The notes under the pieces were generated by a model. That model saw nothing but the letters and a program-made list of their open reading frames with translations. It made no database searches and had not been told where the DNA came from. Below are positions 1 through 7,997 of a stretch of DNA of 19,406 nt, piece by piece. This stretch comes from Gammaproteobacteria bacterium (GTDB lineage: Bacteria > Pseudomonadota > Gammaproteobacteria > JAJDOJ01). The stretch spans positions 1 through 19,406 of the forward strand of contig JALVEU010000395.1 of NCBI GenBank assembly GCA_027030565.1, given 5' to 3'. Both the position numbers and the translations under genes were made by a program. Position 1 is the first letter of the stretch. Each line of letters opens with the position of its first letter.

Positions 1-1857
1 GATGGTCGGCGTGACCTCCAGGCTGAGCACGGCCTTCTTGAACTGGACGGCGGTCGCCCCGCTGGAGGTGGCCTGCTGATAGGGGATCTCGGTGCCCCGC
101 TCGATGCGGGCCTGGGTCTGGTTGGAGGTGATCACGCGGGGCGTGGAGATCACCTCGATGCGGTCCTCGGCCTGTGCTGCGGCCAGCTCCAGTTCCAGCA
201 TGTAGCCCAGGGGCAGTTTGGCCAGCGCCAGACCGATGGATCCCGCCGGGTTCGCGATGGGCAGGTTTACGTTGAGCCCCTCGTCGCCCGGCACGACACC
301 GGCAATGGCGCTGCGCGTACCGGCGAGACTTCCGGAGAGCGCGGTGTTGGTGGAGTCGCCCACGATGCCGCCGCCACTCTCAGTGAAGCCGAAACGCACC
401 CCCAACTCGCGGGAGAACTTGTCCTCGGCGGTGACGATGCGCGACTCGATGAGCACCTGCCGCACCGGGACGTCCAGGCGTTTGACGAGCTGGCGGATCT
501 GTTCGAGTTTCTCGGCCGTGTCCTGGACCAGGAGCGTGTTGGTGCGGGCATCGATGCTCACCCGGCCGCGGGAGCTCATGAGGGAATTCTCCGGCGACTT
601 GAGCAGGGCGGCCAGGTCCTGGGCGCGGGCGTAGTTCACCTGGATGAACTCGGTGCGCAGCGGCGCCAGCTCTTCCACCTGCTTCTGGGCCTCCAGTTCG
701 AGCTTTTCGCGAGCCGCGAGCTCTTGGGCGGGTGCCACCAGCAATACGTTGCCCTGCTTGCGCATGGCCAGCCCCTTGGTCTTGAGGATGATGTCCAGGG
801 CCTGGTCCCAGGGCACGTTCTTCAGGCGCAGGGTGAGGCGGCCGCTGACCGAGTCACTGACCACCAGGTTGAGGTTGGTGAAGTCGGCGATGAGTTGCAG
901 CACCGCGCGTACGTCGATGTCCTGGAAATTGAGAGACAGACGCTCACCCTTGAACTCCTTGCGCCGACGGGCCTCGCGCTCGGCCTTGGGGACCTGCTGC
1001 ACCTCCACGGTGAAGACGTTGTCGGTCTGGTAGGCGAGGTGCTCCCACTCGATCTTGGGGTTGGGGACGATGACGATGCGCGTACCATGCGGCTCGCGGT
1101 AGGCCTCCACGTACTGCACGGGGGTTGCGAAGTCGATGACGTCCATGCGCCGTTGCAGCGCCGGGGGCAGAGTGGCCCCGGGGAGATCGAGGATGATCTT
1201 CCCGCCCTGGGTCTCCAGATTCACGGGCATGGAAGTCGAGGACAGCGTGATCACCACGCGGCCTTCACCGTTGGGGCCACGCCGGAAGTCGATGTCCCGA
1301 ACCGACGGCGCGGCAGCAGGGGTGGGGGCGGCGGGCCCCAGTTGCGGGGTCTCCAGTTTCACGGGCTGCACACCGGTTGCGCCGCCGTTCCCGATGGTCA
1401 CGAACAGTTTGTTGCCTTGGACGCGCATCTCGTAGCCCATCAGCGCGTCGAGATTGATCACCACGCGGGTGCGATCCTTGGTCTCGGCTGCGCTGACACT
1501 GCGCACGGCACCCAGGCGCACCGGAACGCTGCGCTGCTTCATCCCGTTGCGCGTACCGGGCAGGTCCAGGGCGATACGTGCGGGGTTGTCGATGGTGAAC
1601 GAGGTGGGCTTGGGCGGTGGTGCCGAGAAGTCCAGTTCCAGCCGGACGCGGTTACCCGGCAGGTGCGAGGCCTCGATCTTCTCGAGCACCACGGACGCCG
1701 CTGGCGCCGGGTGGAAGGCGCCCATGAGCCATACGCCGATCACCAGGGCCAGGAAGCCGCAGATCCGCCCCCTGCGATGGCCCGGCCCCTTCGATCCCTG
1801 TGGGCGGGTTGCGTGGGTCGGTGACGTGCCGTGGCGGGTGTCGACTGCCGTGGTCAT
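1..1857 (-). CDS. pilQ: Type IV pilus secretin PilQ (3' end outside window)
   Basis: Outer-membrane secretin through which the type IV pilus passes. 619 codons are visible. The frame is open to the left edge, so the end of the secretin domain is missing (PilQ is usually about 700 residues). A signal-peptide-like hydrophobic segment lies at about 32-54. Two AMIN peptidoglycan-binding domains follow (about 56-156 and 187-266), then an STN/N0 domain (about 305-377, with SLNFQDIDVRAVLQLIADFT), an N1 domain (about 400-465, NYARAQDLAALL), and the start of the secretin domain with ISTPRVITSNQTQARIERG at 570-588. The start ATG is supported by GAGGGG seven bases upstream. It gives an unusually long, basic n-region (31 residues) before the hydrophobic stretch. 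It is the last visible gene of pilMNOPQ, 68 bp after pilP. A weak hairpin (1908-1924) lies in that gap just after the pilP stop. Confidence 0.96.
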   Translation of the reverse strand, partial: MTTAVDTRHGTSPTHATRPQGSKGPGHRRGRICGFLALVIGVWLMGAFHPAPAASVVLEKIEASHLPGNRVRLELDFSAPPPKPTSFTIDNPARIALDLPGTRNGMKQRSVPVRLGAVRSVSAAETKDRTRVVINLDALMGYEMRVQGNKLFVTIGNGGATGVQPVKLETPQLGPAAPTPAAAPSVRDIDFRRGPNGEGRVVITLSSTSMPVNLETQGGKIILDLPGATLPPALQRRMDVIDFATPVQYVEAYREPHGTRIVIVPNPKIEWEHLAYQTDNVFTVEVQQVPKAEREARRRKEFKGERLSLNFQDIDVRAVLQLIADFTNLNLVVSDSVSGRLTLRLKNVPWDQALDIILKTKGLAMRKQGNVLLVAPAQELAAREKLELEAQKQVEELAPLRTEFIQVNYARAQDLAALLKSPENSLMSSRGRVSIDARTNTLLVQDTAEKLEQIRQLVKRLDVPVRQVLIESRIVTAEDKFSRELGVRFGFTESGGGIVGDSTNTALSGSLAGTRSAIAGVVPGDEGLNVNLPIANPAGSIGLALAKLPLGYMLELELAAAQAEDRIEVISTPRVITSNQTQARIERGTEIPYQQATSSGATAVQFKKAVLSLEVTPTI

Positions 1858-1925
1858 GGCATAGCCCCTCTTGGAATGGGAGGTTGTCGTTCGAGTTTTC
1901 TGCGCGTCCGGCTTGTCCTGCCGGT

Positions 1926-2480
1926 TCATTCACTCAGCGCGATCTTTTGCTTGCGTTCCTTCCAGCCGCCGAATCCGTCCGGTACGATCTCGGTGAGATC
2001 CGTCTCGGTCTCCGTGATGCGGTCGATGCGACCGTAATTCTGGCCCATGTAGTTGCCTACGGTCACGTATTCCACGGTACCGTCCGGCGTCTGGATCAGT
2101 GCGAAGATCCTGCCGCCCTTCTCGATGGTGCCCACCATCTTGAGGCTCTCCAGCGGAAAGGACTCGAGGAACTCACGCGGACGGTTCGGGTCGGGCGAAA
2201 CGCTCGAACCGGCAACGTGCGTAGGCGGCTCTTGGGTGTTCTCGAGTACGGCGGGATCGAACGGATCCCGCCGGTCGCCGGCCACGTAGGTGAACCGACG
2301 GTACGGCTTGGGTTCCGGATAGGGCTCGATCTCGCCGGGCTTGCGTGCCTTGACCTCGGCCACGTACTGTTCCAGGTCGCTCATGTCTTCCGAACAGGCC
2401 GTGAGGCCCAAGACGACGGCCGCGATCATGCCCCGGAAGAGTAGCGTGCGACGGGGTGTAGGGATGGCTGTTACGCTCAT
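1926..2480 (-). CDS. pilP: Type IV pilus assembly lipoprotein PilP
   Basis: Periplasmic lipoprotein that links the PilN/PilO inner-membrane complex to the PilQ secretin. The 184-residue product starts with a lipoprotein signal peptide: a hydrophobic stretch at 18-28 ending in the lipobox LTAC, with Cys29 as the lipidated residue. A flexible segment with EIEPYPEPKPYRRFTY follows. The C-terminal beta domain has the typical PilP pattern RDPFDP, then LESLKMVGTIEKGGRIFALI and VGNYMGQNYGRI (HQ and homology domains). The length is usual for the family. It begins six bases after the pilO stop, so the two are very likely translationally linked. Confidence 0.96.
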   Translation of the reverse strand: MSVTAIPTPRRTLLFRGMIAAVVLGLTACSEDMSDLEQYVAEVKARKPGEIEPYPEPKPYRRFTYVAGDRRDPFDPAVLENTQEPPTHVAGSSVSPDPNRPREFLESFPLESLKMVGTIEKGGRIFALIQTPDGTVEYVTVGNYMGQNYGRIDRITETETDLTEIVPDGFGGWKERKQKIALSE

Positions 2481-2486
2481 GGGCCG

Positions 2487-3068
2487 CTATTCCCCCTCCT
2501 CGAGGTAGCGGTAGGTCTTGGCCGTCGCCGAGAATACCAGCTCCCCGTTGCCCGTCGGTGCGAGGCTGATGTTGTGGAGTGTCACGATACGGGGCAGAGC
2601 GGCCAGCCCGCTGACGAAGTTGGCGATCTGGTGATAGTTGCCACGCAGCCGCAGCTCGATGGGCTTCTCCGCATAGAAGTCGCGCTTGACCTCGGGGCCG
2701 GGCTTGAACAGCTCGATCTTGAGTCCGGCGGCCAGTCCGGTCTGGGAGATGTCGAGGATCAGGCCGGGGATCTCCGTCTTGCTCGGAAGCTGCTGCAGCA
2801 GGGCACCGAAGGTGCGGCGCATCTCCTCGAGCTGGGCCTTGTAGCGCTCGAGATTGGCCGCCTTCTTCTGTTTGTTCTCGAATACCTGCCGCAGCTCCTG
2901 CTCCTTGGCCTTGGCGCTGGCCAGTTCCTCGAGCTGGGGCTTGATCCCGTACCAATAGCCGGCGAACGCGATGGCGGCGCAGACGACCAGGATCACCGCG
3001 GCGCGCACCGGAGCCGGTGCCGTGCCGATGTTGTTGAGGTCGATGTTGCGGAGTTCTTCTAGGTTCAT
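2487..3068 (-). CDS. pilO: Type IV pilus inner-membrane protein PilO
   Basis: Bitopic inner-membrane protein that pairs with PilN to form the alignment subcomplex. The 193 residues comprise a short cytoplasmic N-terminus, one TM helix (about 22-42), a Glu/Lys/Gln-rich coiled coil (about 45-88, ELASAKAKEQELRQVF and onward), then a ferredoxin-like alpha/beta domain with typical PilO motifs such as LLQQLPSKTEIPGLILDIS and LRGNYHQIANFVSGLAALPRIV. It follows pilN by 12 bases. GAGG lies just upstream of the ATG. Order and spacing inside pilMNOPQ make the call firm. Confidence 0.96.
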   Translation of the reverse strand: MNLEELRNIDLNNIGTAPAPVRAAVILVVCAAIAFAGYWYGIKPQLEELASAKAKEQELRQVFENKQKKAANLERYKAQLEEMRRTFGALLQQLPSKTEIPGLILDISQTGLAAGLKIELFKPGPEVKRDFYAEKPIELRLRGNYHQIANFVSGLAALPRIVTLHNISLAPTGNGELVFSATAKTYRYLEEGE

Positions 3069-3080
3069 TGCGCCCTCGGT

Positions 3081-3668
3081 CTAGTCCGCGCTCGCCAGCT
3101 GGTCCCGATCCTGGTGCTGCTTGTTCTCGGGGGTGGTGATCTTCGCCGTGAGGCGGAACTCGCTCACCCGCATGCCGCCCTGGGTCTTGCGCTCGATCAC
3201 CCCGAGCGCCGGCTTGTCCAGCCATCCCGAGCGCTCGATGTTGCGCAGGTAGGCCGAGACGCGGGCGTTGGACTCGGCGCGCCCGGTGATGGCCAGGGTG
3301 TCGCCCTTCTGGCGCACCGAGGTGAGATAGGTGCCGTCGGGCAACGTGTTGATCAGCTCGTCGAAGACGTGCACGATGACCGGACGCTTCTTCTGCAGGT
3401 CCTCGATGACCCGCATGCGTTCGAGCAGGGCCTTTTTGGTGGCCTCCAGGGACCGGATCTCCTTGATGCGTGCGTCGAGGATGCGGATCTCGTTCTTCAG
3501 GAAGGCGTTGCGGCGTTCCTGATACTGGATCCGGCCGTCGATGTGGATGTAGACCAGGCCCACCAAAATGGCCGTGACCACGGCGGAGAATCCCAGCAGC
3601 ACGAGAAAATCGCGCTGCTGCTCTTTGCGTCGGGCCTCACGCCAGGGTAGGAGGTTGATCCTGGCCAT
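3081..3668 (-). CDS. pilN: Type IV pilus inner-membrane protein PilN
   Basis: Bitopic inner-membrane partner of PilO; its cytoplasmic tail binds PilM. I chose the ATG at 3668 because it gives the hallmark N-terminus MARINLLPWREARRK, whose INLLPWRE peptide is the PilM-docking motif. The frame is open further upstream, but that would only run into pilM coding sequence. The product has 195 residues: the docking tail, one TM helix (about 21-41), a coiled coil (about 45-93), then an alpha/beta domain with VFDELINTLPDGTYLTSVRQ. The start shares one base with the pilM stop (TAATG), so translation is coupled. Confidence 0.95.
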   Translation of the reverse strand: MARINLLPWREARRKEQQRDFLVLLGFSAVVTAILVGLVYIHIDGRIQYQERRNAFLKNEIRILDARIKEIRSLEATKKALLERMRVIEDLQKKRPVIVHVFDELINTLPDGTYLTSVRQKGDTLAITGRAESNARVSAYLRNIERSGWLDKPALGVIERKTQGGMRVSEFRLTAKITTPENKQHQDRDQLASAD

Positions 3669-4717
3669 TATTCGAAACCTCGCAGCGCCAGCCCGCAGGC
3701 GATGAGCAGGGAGGGAGCGTCCGCGGCGACGTGGTCCTTGTTCAGGCGCGAAGCCACACTCATGTGGGTGAAAGGATTCACGATGCTGGTGGCGATACGC
3801 AGCCGGGACTCGACCAGCTCGTCCAGGCCGGGAATCGCCGCGCACCCCCCGGCAAGGGCGATGTGGTCCACGTTATCCGGGTTGTTGGCCGAGTAGAATT
3901 GCAAGAAACGGTTGATCTGCTGCACCACCGTCTCCATGAAGGGCTGCAGGACGTCGGTGATGTAGTTGTCGGGCAGCCCGCCCTCCTTCTTCGCCAGCCC
4001 CGCCTCCTGATAGGAAAGGCCATACCGACGCATGATCTCTTCAGTGAGCTGCCGACCGCCGAAGGGCTGTTCGCGCGTGAAGACGATGTGCCCGTCACGC
4101 AGGACCAGCAGGCTGGTCATGGTGGCACCGATGTCGAACAGGGCGATGGTGCCGGAGACCCCCTGTGCGTCTTCCACGGAATGGAGGTAGGCGTTCTCGG
4201 TGGCGAAGGGCTCCACGTCCACGATGGTGGCGGTGAGCCCTGCCACCTCGGCGGCGTCCGTGCGCAGCTGAACGTACTCGCTGCGGGCGGCGGCGATGAG
4301 TACGTCGACGGTCTCGGGATTCTCGGGCGTGGGGCCAATGACTTCGAAGTCGAGGTTCACCTCCTCCAGCGCATAAGGGATGTATTGGTCTGCCTCGAGC
4401 TGGATCTGTCCCTCCAGCTCGCGCTCGCTGAGCGAGGCCGGCATGGTGATCACCTTGGTGATGACCGCCGAGCCCGGTACGGCCAGGGCGCATTCCTTGG
4501 CCTTGCTGCCCGCCTGGCGCACGGCCCTGCGGATGGTCTCTCCGACCGCCTGGACGTCGGTGATCTGCTTCTCGCTCACCGCGTTCTCCGGCAGCGGCAC
4601 CACCGCGTGGTGTTCCACACGATATCCGGCCCCGGTGCGGCTCAATTCGAGCACCTTCACGGAGGTCGAGCTGATGTCGATGCCGATCAGCGGCCGTTTT
4701 TTGCGTTTGAACAACAA
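3668..4717 (-). CDS. pilM: Type IV pilus actin-like assembly ATPase PilM
   Basis: Cytoplasmic actin-fold protein that binds ATP and the PilN tail. The 349 residues show the FtsA/PilM pattern: phosphate-1 loop GIDISSTSVKVLELS near the N-terminus, VDVEPFATENAYL, phosphate-2 loop ALFDIGATMTSLLVL, and adenosine motif HIALAGGCAAIPGLDELV. No ATG or GTG is available. The frame is open upstream only to a TAA at 4739-4741, so the start is TTG, either at 4717 or the adjacent TTG at 4714. GAGG at 4723-4726 (minus strand) precedes them by 5 and 8 bases. It is the first gene of pilMNOPQ and diverges from mrcA. A TTG start may limit PilM expression (inference). Confidence 0.95.
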   Translation of the reverse strand: MLFKRKKRPLIGIDISSTSVKVLELSRTGAGYRVEHHAVVPLPENAVSEKQITDVQAVGETIRRAVRQAGSKAKECALAVPGSAVITKVITMPASLSERELEGQIQLEADQYIPYALEEVNLDFEVIGPTPENPETVDVLIAAARSEYVQLRTDAAEVAGLTATIVDVEPFATENAYLHSVEDAQGVSGTIALFDIGATMTSLLVLRDGHIVFTREQPFGGRQLTEEIMRRYGLSYQEAGLAKKEGGLPDNYITDVLQPFMETVVQQINRFLQFYSANNPDNVDHIALAGGCAAIPGLDELVESRLRIATSIVNPFTHMSVASRLNKDHVAADAPSLLIACGLALRGFE

Positions 4718-4815
4718 GGAAGCCTCGACGCTTGGTTGTTATGATCCGGCAGTGCTTAAATTTATGGATGTAACCGATTGGAAATAATCGTTTATATATC
4801 GGTCAATCCCACCGC

Positions 4816-4844
4816 AGTATAGTTGTGGTTTATCCGCAACACAA
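4816..4844 (-). promoter_or_regulatory. Predicted sigma-70 promoter of pilMNOPQ
   Basis: On the minus strand a -35 TTGTGT (4839-4844) is followed, after exactly 17 bases, by a -10 TATACT (4816-4821). Transcription would begin near 4809 and give a leader of about 90 bases before pilM. The whole 151-bp gap (4718-4868) is AT-rich compared with the flanking genes, as expected for a divergent promoter region. I found no equally good plus-strand promoter for mrcA. TATTAT at 4853-4858 is too close to its ATG and lacks a -35. Confidence 0.55.
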
Positions 4845-4868
4845 ACCGGCTGTATTATTGTAGGTCCT

Positions 4869-7313
4869 ATGTACTTCCTCCTGAAGCTGCTGAAGGCCGC
4901 CTTCGTCGCGTTTTTGAGCCTTTCCGTCCTAGGTGCCGTCGCCTTCCTTGGACTGTATCTCTACCTGGCCCCCGGCCTGCCGCGAGCGGAGCGCCTGCGC
5001 GACGTGGAGCTGCAGGTGCCCCTGCGCATCTATGCCTCCGACGGGCGGCTCATCGCAGAGTATGGAGAGAAACGCCGCAAGCCCCTGCGGTACGATCAGA
5101 TCCCGGAGCGGCTCAAACAGGCCTTCCTCGCCGCAGAGGACGACCGTTTCTTCCACCACCCGGGCGTAGACTACCAGGGTCTGCTGCGGGCCGCCGTCCA
5201 CTTGGCTCTGACCGGTGAGAAGCAGCAGGGCGGCTCCACCATCACCATGCAGCTGGCCCGGAATTTCTTCTTGAGCAGCGAGCGTACGTATGAGCGCAAA
5301 CTGCGCGAGATCTTCCTGGCGCTCAAGATCGAGCACGCGCTGAGCAAGCCGCAGATCCTGGAGCTCTACCTGAACAAGATCTACCTGGGCCAACGGGCAT
5401 ATGGGGTGGGGGCGGCCGCGGAAGTCTACTACGGCAAGTCGCCCGGAGAGCTGACGCTGGCCCAGATCGCCATGATCGCCGGGCTGCCCAAGGCGCCCTC
5501 GGCCTACAACCCCATCTCCAATCCGCAGCGGGCCTTGCAGCGCCGCGGATACGTGCTGCGCCGGATGCGCGATCTCGGCTACATCACCGAGGCGGAATTC
5601 GTCCAGGCCGATCAGGCGCCGATCACGGCGACCCTGCACCGCGCCCGGGTGGAGGTGGCGGCCCCATACCTGGCCGAGGCCGTGCGCGTCGACATGGTCT
5701 CGCGCTTCGGCAGCGAAGCGTACTCGGCGGGATACGAGGTGTATACCACGCTGGATCCGGACCTGCAGGCGGCCGGACGCGCGGCATTGCGCAAGGCCTT
5801 GCTGGATTACGACCGTCGGCACGGGTGGCGGGGCCCGGCCGGCCATGTGGACCTGGCGGGCAGCACGGACGAGGCGTTGTCGGCCCTCCTGGCACAGCGT
5901 CCCTCTGTGGGCGGCCTGCACCCGGCAGTGGTCAAGACCGTCGAGAAACGCTCGGCGACGGTGCTCGTCAAAGGGGTGGGTGCCGCACGGATCCCCTGGC
6001 AGGGTCTCGCCTGGGCGCGGCCCTACATCGACGAGGACCATCGGGGGCCGAAGCCCCGCAAAGCGGGCGACGTGCTCTCGCCCGGGGACCTGATCTACGT
6101 GCAGCGACGCAGGGCCGTGGCCCCCAAGGGGAAGAAACAGGCCTCGGACCAGCGTCCGGCGGCCTACTGGGCGTTGGTGCAGGTGCCCGCCGTGCAAGGG
6201 GCCCTGATTTCGGTCGATCCATCCACGGGAGCAGTGGTCGCCTTGGTCGGAGGGTTCGATTTCCGGCTGAGCAAATTCAACCGGGCGCTTCAGGCGCTGC
6301 GTCAGCCGGGTTCCAACTTCAAGCCCTTCGTCTATTCGGCGGCATTGGCCAAGGGCTTCACGCCCGCCAGCATCATCAACGACGCACCCATCGTGTTCCA
6401 GGACGCCTCGCTGGGCGAGGCATGGCGCCCGCAGAACTACAGCGGCAAGTTCTACGGTCCCACACGCCTGCGCGTGGGGCTGATGAAATCCCGCAACCTG
6501 GTCTCCATCCGCTTGCTGGAGCGGATCGGAGTGGACTACACGCTTGAGTATGTGAAGCGTTTCGGCTTCGACACCCGCCGCTTCCCACACAACCTCTCGC
6601 TGGCCTTGGGCACCGGCGAGGTGACCCCTGTGGAGCTCATCGGTGGTTTCGCCGTGTTTGCCAACGGCGGGTATCGCGTGCCGCCGTTCTGGATTCAGCG
6701 CATCGAGCGACGCGGGCGGGTGGTGGAGACGCACGAGGCGCTGCCGGCCTGCGATCCGAGGCAGGCGCAGCCTGCGAGCCCGGACTGCGCACCACGGGCG
6801 ATCACGCCCCAGAATGCCTATCAGATGGTGAGCATGATGCAGGACGTCATCCGCCACGGGACGGGGCGTAAGGCACGCGTGCTCAAGCGGGCCGACCTGG
6901 CCGGTAAGACCGGCACCACCAACGAGCAGCGTGATGCGTGGTTCAGCGGCTTCAACGCCGACCTGGTGGCCACGGTCTGGGTGGGATTCGACGATCACAG
7001 TCGGCTCGGCAAACGGGAGACGGGGGCGGGGGCGGCGCTGCCCATGTGGATCGAGTACATGCGCCGGGCACTGAACGGCAAACCCGAACACACATTGCCA
7101 CGTCCGCCCGGGCTGACCACCGTGCGCATCGACCCGCACACGGGTCTGCTCGCCACACCCGATCAGGAGGATGCGATCTTCGAGACCTTCCGCGTACAGT
7201 ACGTACCCACGGTCTATAGTACGGACGAGGCCTGGTCGATCAGCGAACCGGGTGTGGCGGGCGCCGTGGGTGCGGCAGGTGCCGGCCTGGAGTCCGGCGA
7301 ACAGCTCTTCTGA
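4869..7313 (+). CDS. mrcA: Penicillin-binding protein 1A (bifunctional transglycosylase/transpeptidase)
   Basis: Class A PBP that polymerises lipid II glycan strands and cross-links the peptides; also called ponA in pseudomonads. The 814 residues have an N-terminal TM anchor (about 8-34) and a GT51 transglycosylase domain with catalytic Glu90 in AAEDDRFFHHPGVD, GGSTITMQLARN (121-132) and ELYLNKIYLGQRAYGVGAAA (165-184). A PBP1A-type OB-like insert lies between the domains (about 320-430). The transpeptidase domain has SxxK as S482-N-F-K485, SxN as S541-R-N, and KTGTT at 680-684. All catalytic motifs are intact. It lies back to back with pilM, an arrangement I recall from Pseudomonas. The upstream Shine-Dalgarno is weak. 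Confidence 0.96.
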   Translation: MYFLLKLLKAAFVAFLSLSVLGAVAFLGLYLYLAPGLPRAERLRDVELQVPLRIYASDGRLIAEYGEKRRKPLRYDQIPERLKQAFLAAEDDRFFHHPGVDYQGLLRAAVHLALTGEKQQGGSTITMQLARNFFLSSERTYERKLREIFLALKIEHALSKPQILELYLNKIYLGQRAYGVGAAAEVYYGKSPGELTLAQIAMIAGLPKAPSAYNPISNPQRALQRRGYVLRRMRDLGYITEAEFVQADQAPITATLHRARVEVAAPYLAEAVRVDMVSRFGSEAYSAGYEVYTTLDPDLQAAGRAALRKALLDYDRRHGWRGPAGHVDLAGSTDEALSALLAQRPSVGGLHPAVVKTVEKRSATVLVKGVGAARIPWQGLAWARPYIDEDHRGPKPRKAGDVLSPGDLIYVQRRRAVAPKGKKQASDQRPAAYWALVQVPAVQGALISVDPSTGAVVALVGGFDFRLSKFNRALQALRQPGSNFKPFVYSAALAKGFTPASIINDAPIVFQDASLGEAWRPQNYSGKFYGPTRLRVGLMKSRNLVSIRLLERIGVDYTLEYVKRFGFDTRRFPHNLSLALGTGEVTPVELIGGFAVFANGGYRVPPFWIQRIERRGRVVETHEALPACDPRQAQPASPDCAPRAITPQNAYQMVSMMQDVIRHGTGRKARVLKRADLAGKTGTTNEQRDAWFSGFNADLVATVWVGFDDHSRLGKRETGAGAALPMWIEYMRRALNGKPEHTLPRPPGLTTVRIDPHTGLLATPDQEDAIFETFRVQYVPTVYSTDEAWSISEPGVAGAVGAAGAGLESGEQLF

Positions 7314-7335
7314 GCGGCCCTGCCGGGAGGGCCGT
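7314..7335 (+). terminator. Stem-loop after mrcA
   Basis: CGGCCCT (7315-7321) and AGGGCCG (7328-7334) form a perfect 7-bp GC-rich stem with a 6-base loop, starting one base after the mrcA stop codon; G7314 and T7335 can add a wobble pair. There is no T-run afterwards, so this is not a classical intrinsic terminator. It could weaken read-through into the next gene or protect the mrcA 3' end. Confidence 0.35.
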
Positions 7336-7355
7336 GCTGCTTCGGGGAACCTGAG

Positions 7356-7997
7356 ATGAGCGAGTCCTGGGATCGGCGTGCACGTCTGCGGGTGGCCGAT
7401 GCGGCGGCGCGCCTCATGGTCGAGGAGGGCATCCGCGACTATCAGCACGCCAAGCGCAAGGCGGTGGAACGGCTCGGCCTGAACGCGCGCTCCAGCCTCC
7501 CCACCAACGTGGAGATCCATGAGGCCATCCGCAGGTATCGCGAGGCCTTCTTCACGGAGGCCGACTATGCCCACGAGGCGCTTCTATGGCGCACGGCACT
7601 GGCGGCGATGCGCCTACTGGAGCCTTTTCAGCCCCGGCTGACCGGTGCGGTGCTCGAGGGGACGGCGGGGCGCCATAGCCCGGTCGTGCTGCACGTGTTC
7701 GCGGAGACCCCGGAGGAGGTGCTCTGGCACTTGATGGAACGGGGCGTCCAGTATCGTGAGCTTGAGCGCAGACTGCGCCTGCGTGGTGAACTGCGCGCCT
7801 TTCCCGGCGTGCGCTTTTTTGGCGGTGAGATCGAGGTGGAAGTCCTGGTGTTCCCCGGCATCGGCTTGCGCGAGGCACCGGCCAGCCAGACCGACGGCAG
7901 GCCCATGCGCCGTGCCGGGTTGCCGGAGGTGCTGGCGCGCGTTCGTGATCTGGAGGGGGTGGCCCGGGTCAGTCCGCCTGGTGGTAGGGGCGGCTGA
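7356..7997 (+). CDS. Conserved hypothetical protein, degenerate nucleotidyltransferase-like
   Basis: Function not known. The 213-residue protein has a basic helical N-terminal part (about 1-70; LMVEEGIRDYQHAKRKAVERLGL, ending LPTNVEIHEAIRRYREAFF) and an alpha/beta part (about 85-200). The stretch LTGAVLEGTAGRHSPVVLHVFAE looks like the G-x-x-x-G-T...DxD loop of the nucleotidyltransferase superfamily with the acidic pair lost. GEIEVEVLVFPG would be the later strand. It resembles, from memory, an uncharacterised beta/gammaproteobacterial family sometimes mislabelled UDP-N-acetylmuramate-alanine ligase; there is no MurC motif here. GGGGAA lies before the ATG. It lies 42 bp after mrcA, and its last 29 bases overlap the hemE 3' end on the opposite strand. 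Confidence 0.8.
   Translation: MSESWDRRARLRVADAAARLMVEEGIRDYQHAKRKAVERLGLNARSSLPTNVEIHEAIRRYREAFFTEADYAHEALLWRTALAAMRLLEPFQPRLTGAVLEGTAGRHSPVVLHVFAETPEEVLWHLMERGVQYRELERRLRLRGELRAFPGVRFFGGEIEVEVLVFPGIGLREAPASQTDGRPMRRAGLPEVLARVRDLEGVARVSPPGGRGG

Noticed and set aside
724..1824. Plus-strand open frame of 366 codons across pilQ
   Set aside because: It is antisense to clear AMIN, STN and secretin domains. The composition is typical of a shadow frame and no family is recognisable.
1908..1924. CCGGC/GCCGG hairpin between pilP and pilQ
   Set aside because: A 5-bp stem without a T-run inside an operon is common by chance in GC-rich DNA. It is mentioned only in the pilQ entry.
3669..3845. Longer PilN frame starting at 3845
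   Set aside because: The extra part lies within the pilM coding sequence, and the typical PilN N-terminus begins at 3668.
4929..7574. Very long minus-strand open frame (about 880 codons) antisense to mrcA
   Set aside because: It mirrors an intact PBP1A with all catalytic motifs. The translation is rich in His, Gly, Arg and Val without recognisable domains, as expected from high-GC third-position bias.
7356..7997. MurC (UDP-N-acetylmuramate-alanine ligase) label for the gene after mrcA
   Set aside because: The protein is 213 residues with no Mur ligase ATP-binding or substrate motifs. MurC proteins are more than twice as long.
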